From contig CAVSIP010000003.1 in NCBI GenBank assembly GCA_963728075.1, positions 248,001 to 312,000 of the forward strand: DNA of 64,000 nucleotides. Direction: 5' to 3'. Every line of letters begins with the position of its first letter. Position 1 is the first letter of the stretch. This document shows, one piece after another, positions 26,782-34,572 of the stretch. The DNA is from CAVSIP01 sp963728075 (lineage in GTDB: Bacteria; Actinomycetota; Actinomycetes; JAFAQI01; DASSKL01). The notes beneath the pieces are model-generated. The model did not search any database. It had not been told where the DNA came from and was given only the letters and a program-made list of their open reading frames with translations. Both the position numbers and the translations under genes were made by a program.

Positions 26782-28164
26782 CTAGGGGGCCGGAACGCTG
26801 CGCACGATCCTCGGCCGGAGGACACGCAGGGCGGAGCGGATGTCCGGGACCTCGTGCACGTCCAGGCCGGGTGGCACCGGGCCCGGGTCGGGGGGGACGA
26901 GCGCACGCCGGAAGCCCAGCCGGGCGGCCTCGGCCAGGCGCGGGCCGACGGCCGTGACCGGGCGCACCTCACCGGCCAGGCCGACCTCGCCGACGGCGAC
27001 GAGGTCCGGTGGCAGCGGGTGGTTCGCCGCGGCGCTCGCCAGCGCCAGGGCGAGCGCCAGGTCCGCCGCCGGCTCGACCAGCCGGACCCCGCCGACGGTG
27101 GCGGTGTACACGTCGCGCCGGGTGAGCTCGATCTCCGCCCGGCGGTGCAGCACCGCGAGCATCATCGCCACCCGGTTGCCGTCCAGCCCGCTGGTGGCCC
27201 GTCGCGGGGTCGGGATGTCCGTGGGGTCGACGAGCGCCTGGACCTCGGCGAGCAGCGCCCGGCGGCCCTCCAGGGCGACCGTCACGCAGGTGCCGGCCAC
27301 CGGCTCGGCCTTGCGGGACAGGAACAGCCCGCTGGGGTCGGCGACGCACGTGATGCCCCCGTCGCCGAGGTCGAAGCAGCCCACCTCGTCGGCGGGGCCG
27401 TACCGGTTCTTCACCGCGCGGACCATCCGCAGCCGGGAGTTGCGGTCGCCCTCGAAGTGCAGGACGACGTCGACGAGGTGCTCGAGGACCCGCGGGCCGG
27501 CGATCGAGCCGTCCTTGGTGACGTGGCCGACGAGGACGGTGGCGATCCCGCGCTCCTTCGCGACCCGGATCAGTGCCGAGGCGACCTCACGCACCTGCGT
27601 CACGCCGCCCGGGACGCCGTCGACGTCGGCCGAGGCGAGCGTCTGGACCGAGTCGACGAGCAGCAGGTCGGGCGCCACCGCGTCCACCTGCCCGAGAACG
27701 GCGGCCAGGTCGGTCTCCGCCGCGAGGAAGACCTCCCGTGAGAGCGCGTCCACCCGCTCGGCACGCAGCCGGACCTGAGCGGCCGACTCCTCCCCGGTGA
27801 CGTAGAGCACCCGGCCCTCGTGGCCCGCGGCGAGCGCCAGCAGCAGGGTGGACTTGCCCACCCCGGGCTCGCCGGCCAGCAGCAGCACGGCGCCCTGGAC
27901 GATGCCGCCGCCGAGCACCCGGTCGAGCTCGCTGACGTTGGTCGAGCGCGCGCTTGCCGCCTGCGCGTCGACGTCCGCGATGGGCCGCGCGGGGGCGCTG
28001 ACCGGACCGGGCGCCACGCTGCGCGCGGGCCGGGCGCCGACCTCGACGACCGAGCCCCAGGTCTGGCACTCGGGGCAGCGCCCCACCCACTTCGCGATGG
28101 TGAGCCCGCACTCCCCGCACCGGAAGCTGCTTCGGTCCCTCGCCGCCGTGCCCGCTCGCGCCAT
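26782..28164 (-). CDS. radA: DNA repair protein RadA (Sms)
   Basis: RecA-like helicase that promotes branch migration in recombination. An N-terminal C4 zinc finger (CGECGL...CPECQ), Walker A GEPGVGKST at about residues 98-106, the RadA signature KNRYG, and a C-terminal Lon-protease-like domain (SSAAANHPLPPDLVAVGEVGL) lie in the standard order. 460 residues. ATG at 28164; TAGCGT 7 nt upstream suggests a leaderless transcript. Confidence 0.95.
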   Translation of the reverse strand: MARAGTAARDRSSFRCGECGLTIAKWVGRCPECQTWGSVVEVGARPARSVAPGPVSAPARPIADVDAQAASARSTNVSELDRVLGGGIVQGAVLLLAGEPGVGKSTLLLALAAGHEGRVLYVTGEESAAQVRLRAERVDALSREVFLAAETDLAAVLGQVDAVAPDLLLVDSVQTLASADVDGVPGGVTQVREVASALIRVAKERGIATVLVGHVTKDGSIAGPRVLEHLVDVVLHFEGDRNSRLRMVRAVKNRYGPADEVGCFDLGDGGITCVADPSGLFLSRKAEPVAGTCVTVALEGRRALLAEVQALVDPTDIPTPRRATSGLDGNRVAMMLAVLHRRAEIELTRRDVYTATVGGVRLVEPAADLALALALASAAANHPLPPDLVAVGEVGLAGEVRPVTAVGPRLAEAARLGFRRALVPPDPGPVPPGLDVHEVPDIRSALRVLRPRIVRSVPAP

Positions 28165-28202
28165 GCCGGTGACGCTACGGCCCGGGTCCGACAGTCACCG
28201 GC
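28165..28202 (-). promoter_or_regulatory. radA promoter with overlapping inverted repeat
   Basis: On the minus strand TAGCGT (forward 28172-28177) lies 7 nt before the radA ATG. It is embedded in a 9-bp inverted repeat GCCGGTGAC (28165-28173) ... GTCACCGGC (28194-28202). This could be an operator, or a terminator for the upstream Cys-rich gene. The sequence does not decide. Confidence 0.4.
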
Positions 28203-28219
28203 CGCGACGCGCGGTGCCG

Positions 28220-28993
28220 TCAGGCGGTACGCCGCCGCCCCCGCCGCGTGCGCGCGGGCGGCTCGGCCGGATGCCGGGCGGCGGGGCCGCCCGCGGCGCG
28301 CACCTGCTCGCAGTGCCCGGCCAGGACCTCGTACGCCGCGTCGCCCATGAGCTCGCGCAGCTCGGGCTCGTACGACCGGAACAGCGGCTGTGCGTGCCCG
28401 TACGCCTCCGGCGAGGACGTGCACCACCAGGTCAGGTCGTGCCCGCCCGGTCCCCAGCCGCGCCGGTCGTACTCCGTGATCGTGGTGAGGAGCACCTTGG
28501 TCTCGTCCGCCCGCTCCACCCAGTCGAACGTGCGGCGGATCGGCAGCTGCCAGCAGACGTCCGGCTTGGTCTCCAGCGGGTGGCGCCCGGTACGCAGCGC
28601 GAGCGCGTGCAGGGCGCAGCCCGCGCCGGCGGGGAACCCGGGCCGGTTGAGGAAGACGCACGCCCCGTCGACCGTACGGGTCCGCCGCCGCCCGTCGTCG
28701 ACCTCGCTGACCCGCTTGGTGTGGTGCTGCCAGTCGTCCGGGCTCAGCTCGGCCGCGGCCGCCTTCACCCGCTTCTCGTCGTCGCCGTCGCTGTAGAAGG
28801 CCCCGTGCGTGCAGCACCCGTCGTCCTCGCGGCCGGGGACGATGCCGTGACAGCCGGAGCCGAAGATGCAGCCCCAGCTCGACGTCAGCCAGGTCACGTC
28901 GCACCGGAACACCTGCTCGGCGTCGCCGGGGTCGGGGAACTCGAACCACTCGCGGGCGAAGTCCAGCGGTGTCTCCGGGGCGGGGCTCGGCAC
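28220..28993 (-). CDS. Conserved cysteine-rich protein, possibly metal-binding
   Basis: 257 residues, soluble. The N-terminal half carries closely spaced cysteines: FRCDVTWLTSSWGCIFGSGC then DDGCCTHGAFY, and later GCALHALAL and DVCWQLP. This resembles metal- or Fe-S-cluster-binding cysteine clusters, but the exact family is not recognised. The C-terminus is a basic tail. The GTG start follows TACCCT by 6 nt with no RBS (leaderless). It is divergent from the TIM-barrel gene across 36 bp. Confidence 0.7.
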   Translation of the reverse strand: MPSPAPETPLDFAREWFEFPDPGDAEQVFRCDVTWLTSSWGCIFGSGCHGIVPGREDDGCCTHGAFYSDGDDEKRVKAAAAELSPDDWQHHTKRVSEVDDGRRRTRTVDGACVFLNRPGFPAGAGCALHALALRTGRHPLETKPDVCWQLPIRRTFDWVERADETKVLLTTITEYDRRGWGPGGHDLTWWCTSSPEAYGHAQPLFRSYEPELRELMGDAAYEVLAGHCEQVRAAGGPAARHPAEPPARTRRGRRRTA

Positions 28994-29032
28994 GGCGCCA
29001 GGGTACGGTCCGGGGACTACCCTCGACCGGTG
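28991..29032. promoter_or_regulatory. Back-to-back leaderless promoters
   Basis: Minus strand: TACCCT (forward 29000-29005), GGCGCC, GTG at 28993. Plus strand: TACCCT at 29018-29023, CGACCG, GTG at 29030. Both have exactly 6 nt between the -10 hexamer and the start codon, within a 36-bp intergenic gap. Confidence 0.6.
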
Positions 29033-29878
29033 AGCACCGTACGGGTCCCCGAGGCCCGGGTCGCCCTGTCGACCGCGTCGGTGTACCCGGAGTCCACGGC
29101 CAGCGCTTTCGAGATCGCCGCCCGGCTCGGCTACGACGGGGTCGAGGTCATGGTCTGGACCGACCCGGTGAGCCAGGACGTCGAGGCGCTCAAGCGGCTG
29201 TCGGACTACCACGGCGTCCCGGTGCTCGCCGTGCACGCGCCGTGCCTGCTGATCACCCAGCGGGTGTGGGGCAACGACCCGTGGGCGAAGCTGGTCCGGG
29301 CCCGCCGTGCGGCCGAGACGCTCGGCGCGGGCACGGTCGTCGTGCACCCGCCGTTCCGCTGGCAGCGCGACTACGCACGCGAGTTCGTCGCCGGGATCGG
29401 CCACATGGCCGAGGAGACCGACGTGCAGTTCGCGGTGGAGAACATGTTCCCGCTGCGGGCCCGGGGCCGGGAGGTGACGCCGTACGCACCGGACTGGGAC
29501 CCGACCGGCGAGGACGTCCGCCACTTCACCCTCGACCTGTCGCACACCTCGGTGTCGCGCAGCGACGCGCTGGAGATGGCGGACCGGATGGGAGGCCGGC
29601 TCGCGCACGTCCACATCGCCGACGGCGTGGAGGGCCCGCGCGACGACCACCTGGTGCCCGGCCGCGGCAACCAGCCGTGCGCGCAGCTGCTCGAGCGGCT
29701 CGCCGGCAGCGGGTTCACCGGCACCGTGGTGGTGGAGGTCAACACCCGCCGGGCGGAGACCCGGGCCGACCGGGAGGCGGACCTGGCCGAGGCGCTCGCG
29801 TTCACCCGGCTCAACCTCGCCGCGCCCGTCGAGGGGGACACGAGCGCCTGGCGCCGCGACGCCGCTGCGCCCGCATAG
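29030..29878 (+). CDS. Xylose-isomerase-like TIM-barrel protein (sugar phosphate isomerase/epimerase family)
   Basis: 282-residue AP-endonuclease-2/xylose isomerase-like barrel. Strands are visible as VALSTASVYP, GYDGVEVMVW, GVPVLAVHAPC, GTVVVHPPF, VQFAVENMFP, FTLDLSHTS, LAHVHIADG and TVVVEVNT. Metal-ligand candidates are the Glu in AVENM, the Asp and His in LDLSH, the His in HVHIAD, and the Glu in VVVEVN. Substrate unknown. It heads a short forward run with the methyltransferase and proline genes, and starts at a leaderless GTG. Confidence 0.8.
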   Translation: MSTVRVPEARVALSTASVYPESTASAFEIAARLGYDGVEVMVWTDPVSQDVEALKRLSDYHGVPVLAVHAPCLLITQRVWGNDPWAKLVRARRAAETLGAGTVVVHPPFRWQRDYAREFVAGIGHMAEETDVQFAVENMFPLRARGREVTPYAPDWDPTGEDVRHFTLDLSHTSVSRSDALEMADRMGGRLAHVHIADGVEGPRDDHLVPGRGNQPCAQLLERLAGSGFTGTVVVEVNTRRAETRADREADLAEALAFTRLNLAAPVEGDTSAWRRDAAAPA

Positions 29879-29884
29879 CCCGCG

Positions 29885-30628
29885 ATGAGCCTGTTCGACG
29901 TCGTCTCCGCCGAGTACGACGAGACCCGCCCGCGCTACCCCGCTGAGCTGTACGACGCCGTCGAGCGGGTCGCGGGTGGCCTGGACGGACGCCGGGTGCT
30001 GGACGTCGCCGCCGGTACGGGGATCGCCACCCGGGAGCTCACCCGGCGGGGTGCCGAGGTGGTGGCGGTCGACCTCGGCCCGGACATGCTCGCCCGGCTC
30101 GCCGCCCGTGCGTCCCCGGCGCTCGCCGCGGTCGCCCGCGCCGAGGCGCTGCCGCTGCGGCCGGCCACCGTGGACCTCGCGGTGTGCGCGACGGCCTGGC
30201 ACTGGCTGGACGGCACGGCGACGGCGCGGGAGCTGCACCGCGTGGTGCGGCCGGGCGGCGCCGTGGCGGTGTGGTGGGGGAACAACCAGGTCTCCGACGA
30301 CATCGCCTGGGAGCGTGACCAGGCCGCGCTGTACGAGGAGTACGGCCTGCGCCGCCCCGAGGCCGCGGAGCGCCCGGAGGCCGCGGCGGAGGAGGCGGCG
30401 GCCCGGCTCGCGGAGGCAGGCTTCACGGCCACGCAGGTGCGCACCTTCCACTGGGAGCGCGAGGTCCCGGTCGAGCTGCACCTTCGGCAGCTGGCCACGC
30501 ACTCGGTGGTCATCCGGCTCGGCGCGCGCGGCGGCGAGCTGCTCGACCACGTGCGGGTGGCGCTGGCCCGGTACGGCCCGAGCGTCACCGAGCGGTTCGT
30601 GGGCGTGCTGGCACTCGCACGGCGCTAG
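29885..30628 (+). CDS. Class I SAM-dependent methyltransferase
   Basis: 247-residue soluble methyltransferase of the Methyltransf_11/25 type. The motif I VLDVAAGTGIATREL is near residues 38-52, motif II around VVAVDLGPDML, and the CATAWHWLD segment is typical of small-molecule methyltransferases. Substrate unknown. It begins 6 nt after the TIM-barrel gene stop and is followed 10 nt later by proline dehydrogenase, whose -10 box overlaps its stop codon. Confidence 0.85.
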   Translation: MSLFDVVSAEYDETRPRYPAELYDAVERVAGGLDGRRVLDVAAGTGIATRELTRRGAEVVAVDLGPDMLARLAARASPALAAVARAEALPLRPATVDLAVCATAWHWLDGTATARELHRVVRPGGAVAVWWGNNQVSDDIAWERDQAALYEEYGLRRPEAAERPEAAAEEAAARLAEAGFTATQVRTFHWEREVPVELHLRQLATHSVVIRLGARGGELLDHVRVALARYGPSVTERFVGVLALARR

Positions 30629-30638
30629 CCTTCGCTGC

Positions 30639-31559
30639 GTGCTCCGCCGGACCATCCTCGCCGCTGCACGGTCGTCGGCGGTCCGCCGCGCGGTCGTCAC
30701 CGCGCCGCCGACCCGCGCGGTCGTGGACCGGTTCGTGGCGGGCGAGGACGTCGACGACGCGGTGGCCGCCTGCCGCCGGCTGACCGCCGACGGCCTGCAC
30801 GTCACGCTCGACCGGCTCGGCGAGTTCACCCGCGACGCGGAGGTGGCCGCGGCCACCGCGAAGGCGTACGTCGTGCTGCTCGACCGGCTCGCGGCGGAGG
30901 GGCTGACCGCGCGCTGCGAGGTCTCCGTCAAGCTCAGCGCCGTGGGGCAGCAGCTCGACGAGCGGATGGCGCTCGACCACGCCCGCTCGGTCTGCGCGGC
31001 CGCTGCCGCGGCGGGGACGACGGTCACCCTGGACATGGAGGACCACACGACCACCGACTCGACGCTGGCGATCCTCGGCGAGCTGCGTCGGGACTTCCCG
31101 GACACGGGCGCGGTGATCCAGTCCTACCTGCGCCGGTCGGAGGGGGACTGCCGCGACCTGGCCCGTCCGGGTAGCCGCGTCCGGCTGTGCAAGGGCGCGT
31201 ACGACGAGCCCGAGTCGGTCGCGTACCGCACCGGCCGCGAGGTCGACCTGTCCTACGTCCGCTGCCTGCGGGTGCTCATGGACGGCGGTGGCTACCCGAT
31301 GGTCGCCACCCACGACCCGCACCTCATCGGGGTGGCCGACGCGCTGGTGCGGGGTAGCGGCCGCGGCGACGACACGTACGAGTACCAGATGCTCCACGGC
31401 GTGCGGCCGGCCGAGCAGCGCCGCCTGGCCGGGCGGGGCCACACGGTACGGGTGTACGTGCCGTACGGGGCGGAGTGGTACGGATACCTCATGCGCCGGC
31501 TCGCGGAGCGGCCGGCGAACGTCGTCTTCTTCCTTCGGAGCCTGGTGAGCACGTCATGA
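30639..31559 (+). CDS. Proline dehydrogenase
   Basis: FAD-dependent oxidation of proline to pyrroline-5-carboxylate, at the membrane or cytoplasm. 306 residues, the monofunctional short form. Barrel motifs present are SVKLSAVGQ, TLDMEDH, VIQSYLRRS, RLCKGAYDEP, VATHDPHL and the end block YEYQMLHGVRP...RVYVPYG. The GTG at 30639 follows TAGCCT by 7 nt. The stop overlaps proC by 4 nt (ATGA). No P5C dehydrogenase lies nearby, so the P5C can go straight to the overlapping reductase. Confidence 0.93.
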   Translation: MLRRTILAAARSSAVRRAVVTAPPTRAVVDRFVAGEDVDDAVAACRRLTADGLHVTLDRLGEFTRDAEVAAATAKAYVVLLDRLAAEGLTARCEVSVKLSAVGQQLDERMALDHARSVCAAAAAAGTTVTLDMEDHTTTDSTLAILGELRRDFPDTGAVIQSYLRRSEGDCRDLARPGSRVRLCKGAYDEPESVAYRTGREVDLSYVRCLRVLMDGGGYPMVATHDPHLIGVADALVRGSGRGDDTYEYQMLHGVRPAEQRRLAGRGHTVRVYVPYGAEWYGYLMRRLAERPANVVFFLRSLVSTS

Positions 31560-32362
31560 GCGAGCGGGTCGCCATCGTCGGCGTCGGCAAGATGGGCGAG
31601 GCGCTGCTGTCCGGTCTGCTGCGGGCCGGCCGCGCCCCGGGCGACCTGCTCATCGTGGAGCGGTACGCCGAGCGGCGCGCGGCGCTGCAGGAGCGCTACG
31701 GCGTGCGGGCCGTCACGGTGCCGGAGGCGGCCGGCGAGGCGGACACCCTGCTCGTCGCGGTGAAGCCGCAGGAGATCGGCGACCTGTGCCACGACCTCGC
31801 CGGGGTCATCCGGCCCGGCACGCTGGTGGTCTCGATCGCCGCCGGCGTGACCACCGGCTTCCTCGAGGACCGGCTCGGCGCGGGCGTGCCGGTGGTCCGG
31901 GTGATGAGCAACACGCCGGCGCTGGTGGACGAGGCGATGTCGGTGATCTCCGCCGGTGCGCATGCGGCTGACGAGCACCTGGCGCGCACGGAGGCGCTGC
32001 TCTCACCCGTCGGCAAGGTCCTTCGGCTGCCCGAGTCCCAGCTCGACGCGGTCACGGCGCTGTCCGGCAGCGGCCCGGCGTACTTCTTCTACCTCGTCGA
32101 GGCGATGATCGACGCGGGCATCCTGCTGGGGCTGCCGCGGGCCGTGGCCGCGGACCTCATCGTGCAGACCGCGGTGGGCTCGGCGCGGATGCTGCGCGAC
32201 TCCGGCGAGCACCCCGTCCAGCTGCGCGAGGCGGTCACCTCGCCCGGCGGGACGACGATCGCGGCGATCTACGAGCTGGAGCGGCACGGTGTCCGCGCGG
32301 CCCTGCTCGCGGCGCTGGAGGCGGCCCGGGACCGTAGCCGCGCGCTCGCCAGCGGCGGCTGA
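31556..32362 (+). CDS. proC: Pyrroline-5-carboxylate reductase
   Basis: NAD(P)H-dependent reduction of P5C to proline. The N-terminal Rossmann motif VAIVGVGKMGEALLSGLL is followed by VAVKPQ, MSNTPALV, and the C-terminal catalytic block ALSGSGPAYFFYLVEAMIDAG and VTSPGGTTIAAI. 268 residues. It is translationally coupled to the proline dehydrogenase gene. Confidence 0.96.
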   Translation: MSERVAIVGVGKMGEALLSGLLRAGRAPGDLLIVERYAERRAALQERYGVRAVTVPEAAGEADTLLVAVKPQEIGDLCHDLAGVIRPGTLVVSIAAGVTTGFLEDRLGAGVPVVRVMSNTPALVDEAMSVISAGAHAADEHLARTEALLSPVGKVLRLPESQLDAVTALSGSGPAYFFYLVEAMIDAGILLGLPRAVAADLIVQTAVGSARMLRDSGEHPVQLREAVTSPGGTTIAAIYELERHGVRAALLAALEAARDRSRALASGG

Positions 32363-32419
32363 GCGTCGTGCTGGACGGCTCGACGTTTGCCCTGGCGGAC
32401 GACCCGGCACGATGAACCC

Positions 32420-33613
32420 ATGAGCGACCGGGTGGCCGTGGCGTGGGACGACCTGCTCACGGTGTACGACTTCGGCCGCGGACACCCGCTCGCCCCTGTC
32501 CGGGTCGAGCTGACCATGGCCCTCGCCCGCCAGCTCGGCGTGCTCGACGCCCCGTCGGTCGAGCTGGTCGCGCCGGTCACCGCGGACGACGCCGTGCTGG
32601 AGACCGTCCACCACCCCGGCTACATCGCGGCGGTGAAGGATGCCGGCGACCCGATGGGGCCGCGCGCGCACCCGGAGTACGGGCTCGGCACCGGTGACAA
32701 CCCCGTCTTCGCCGGGATGCACGACGCCTCGCGCATGGTGGTCGGCGCGACGCTCGCCGCCGCGCAGGCGGTCTGGGAGGGCCGGGCGGACCACGGGGTC
32801 AACATCGCCGGTGGGCTGCACCACGCGATGCCCGCGGCGGCCAGTGGGTTCTGCGTCTACAACGACCCGGCCATCGCGATCCGCTGGCTGCTCGACCACG
32901 GCGCGACGCGGGTGGCGTACGTCGACGTCGACGCCCATCACGGCGACGGGGTGCAGGCGGTGTTCTACGACGACCCCCGCGTGCTGACAATCAGCATCCA
33001 CGAGAGCGGGCGCACGTTGTTCCCGGGCACCGGGTTCCCGGACGAGGTGGGCGCGCCGGGCGCCGAGGGCACGGCGGTCAACGTCGCACTGCCCGCCGGG
33101 ACGGGAGACGCCGGCTGGCTGCGGGCCTTCCACGCCGTCGTCCCGCCGCTGGTGCGGACGTTCGCCCCGGACGTGCTCGTGAGCCAGCAGGGCTGTGACT
33201 CCCACGCGCTCGACCCGCTCGCCCACCTGCTCGTGACCCTGGACGGCCAGCGGGCCACCTACGCCGCGCTGCACCGGCTCGCGCACGAGGTGTGCGGCGG
33301 GCGCTGGGTGGCGACCGGCGGTGGGGGCTACGAGCTCGTCCAGGTGGTGCCCCGTGCCTGGACTCACCTGCTCGGCGAGGCGGTGGGGCGCCCGGTCCCG
33401 CCGGGCACCGAGACACCGGACGCCTGGCGGGAGTTCGTCCGCAAGCGGACGGGCGAGCTCGCTCCGGTGCGAATGACCGACGGCCGGGAGTCGGTCTACC
33501 GCCCGTACGACGCGTTCGCCGCCGACCCGTCGGACCGGATCGACCGGGAGATCGGCGCCACCCGCAACGCCGTGTTCCCCGCGCACGGTCTCGACCCGGT
33601 GCTCGAGCCGTGA
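32420..33613 (+). CDS. acuC: AcuC-like deacetylase (histone deacetylase superfamily)
   Basis: Zinc-dependent amidohydrolase of the arginase/deacetylase fold, 397 residues. The active site is shown by GGLHHAMPAAASGFCVYND, DVDAHHGDGVQ (zinc Asp and His) and QQGCDSHALDPL (zinc Asp), plus GGGGYE. AcuC in other bacteria deacetylates acetyl-CoA synthetase and other lysines. The C-terminal extension of about 70 residues is usual in AcuC. The stop overlaps the next gene (GTGA). Confidence 0.88.
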   Translation: MSDRVAVAWDDLLTVYDFGRGHPLAPVRVELTMALARQLGVLDAPSVELVAPVTADDAVLETVHHPGYIAAVKDAGDPMGPRAHPEYGLGTGDNPVFAGMHDASRMVVGATLAAAQAVWEGRADHGVNIAGGLHHAMPAAASGFCVYNDPAIAIRWLLDHGATRVAYVDVDAHHGDGVQAVFYDDPRVLTISIHESGRTLFPGTGFPDEVGAPGAEGTAVNVALPAGTGDAGWLRAFHAVVPPLVRTFAPDVLVSQQGCDSHALDPLAHLLVTLDGQRATYAALHRLAHEVCGGRWVATGGGGYELVQVVPRAWTHLLGEAVGRPVPPGTETPDAWREFVRKRTGELAPVRMTDGRESVYRPYDAFAADPSDRIDREIGATRNAVFPAHGLDPVLEP

Positions 33614-34392
33614 GCGCGCCCTCCCGGCAGGAGCTGGCCGAGCACCTGGTCGCCAGCCGGATCGCCGGGGACGTCGCGACGCCGCGGGAGAACAACCTGC
33701 GCAACTTCCGGCGCCTCGCCGACCGGGAGCCGCTGTACACCTTCGGGCTCAGGCTGCAGCGGCCGTGGACGGCCGAGGACGTGCTGGCGGTCATGGTCGA
33801 GCGCGTCGGGGTCCACCCCGACCCCGGCTACCGGGTCGGCCCGGACACCATCGACGTCGAGCGCACGCTCGACCGGCTCGATGCGATGGGTGAGCGGCTG
33901 GCGGAGGCGGCGGCCACCCGGGCCCGGGTGGTGCTGGCGACCGGTCACCCCACCGGGCTGCTGCCGGTGCACGTCGCCGTGGCACAGGCGCTGCACGCGG
34001 CCGGGTGCCGCATCGTGCTGGCCGGCGCGGGCGCTCACGTGACAGCGGAGGACAGGCGCGTCGAGGTGCGCCACATCGCCGGTGTGGCCACGATCCGCGT
34101 CGGCGGTGACCTGGTCCACACCCATGCCAGCGAGCCCATGGAGCGGATGCTCGCCGGCCTCACCGAGGCGGGGGAGGTGCCGCCGGACCTGGTCGTCGCC
34201 GACCACGGGTACGCGGGGGCGGCCGGGCAGGCCGGCATCCGTACGGTCGGCTTCGCCGACTGCAACGACCCCGCCCTGTTCGCCGGCGAGGCCGAGGGCC
34301 TGGTCGACGTCGCGGTCCCGCTCGACGACAACGTGCTGCCGCACCTGTACGACCCGCTTGCGGCGTACCTCGTCGGCCGCATCCGCGCCTAG
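33610..34392 (+). CDS. Conserved actinobacterial phosphatase-like protein
   Basis: 260-residue soluble protein coupled to acuC by a 4-nt overlap. Mixed alpha/beta order with VVLATGHPTGLLPVHVAVAQ, RIVLAGAGAHVT, PDLVVADHGYAG and a C-terminal VAVPLDDNVLPHLYDP. Such proteins are annotated 'phosphatase' in Streptomyces genomes. I see no classical HAD DxD or Ser/Thr-phosphatase motif, so the label rests on family and position only. Confidence 0.6.
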   Translation: MSAPSRQELAEHLVASRIAGDVATPRENNLRNFRRLADREPLYTFGLRLQRPWTAEDVLAVMVERVGVHPDPGYRVGPDTIDVERTLDRLDAMGERLAEAAATRARVVLATGHPTGLLPVHVAVAQALHAAGCRIVLAGAGAHVTAEDRRVEVRHIAGVATIRVGGDLVHTHASEPMERMLAGLTEAGEVPPDLVVADHGYAGAAGQAGIRTVGFADCNDPALFAGEAEGLVDVAVPLDDNVLPHLYDPLAAYLVGRIRA

Positions 34393-34572
34393 CTCGCAGC
34401 GGAGCAAACCCGCCGGCACATTACGTGCCGTTAACGTTACTGACAGCAAGATCCTCCGCATATCGGCCCGTTTCGGTGGGTACCAAGCCGCTGTCCGTAA
34501 CGTCGGGCTCACCCTCTGCAGTCCCTTCTGGGTGGTTCACGACGTTCTCAGCGAGCAAAGCGGAGGTAGACG
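34393..34572 (+). promoter_or_regulatory. Regulatory region upstream of the LPYTG surface protein gene
   Basis: 180 bp with lower GC than its surroundings. It contains a 6-bp hairpin CGGCAC-ATTAC-GTGCCG (34414-34430), the palindrome GTTAACGTTAC just after it, a CGTAAC hexamer (34496-34501) resembling a sigma-BldN -35 but without a matching -10, and GCGGAGG as RBS 6 nt before the ATG. Which promoter is used is not clear. Confidence 0.35.

Noticed and set aside
34496..34523. Sigma-BldN promoter upstream of the LPYTG gene
   Set aside because: CGTAAC is present but no CGTT-type -10 occurs 16-17 nt downstream.
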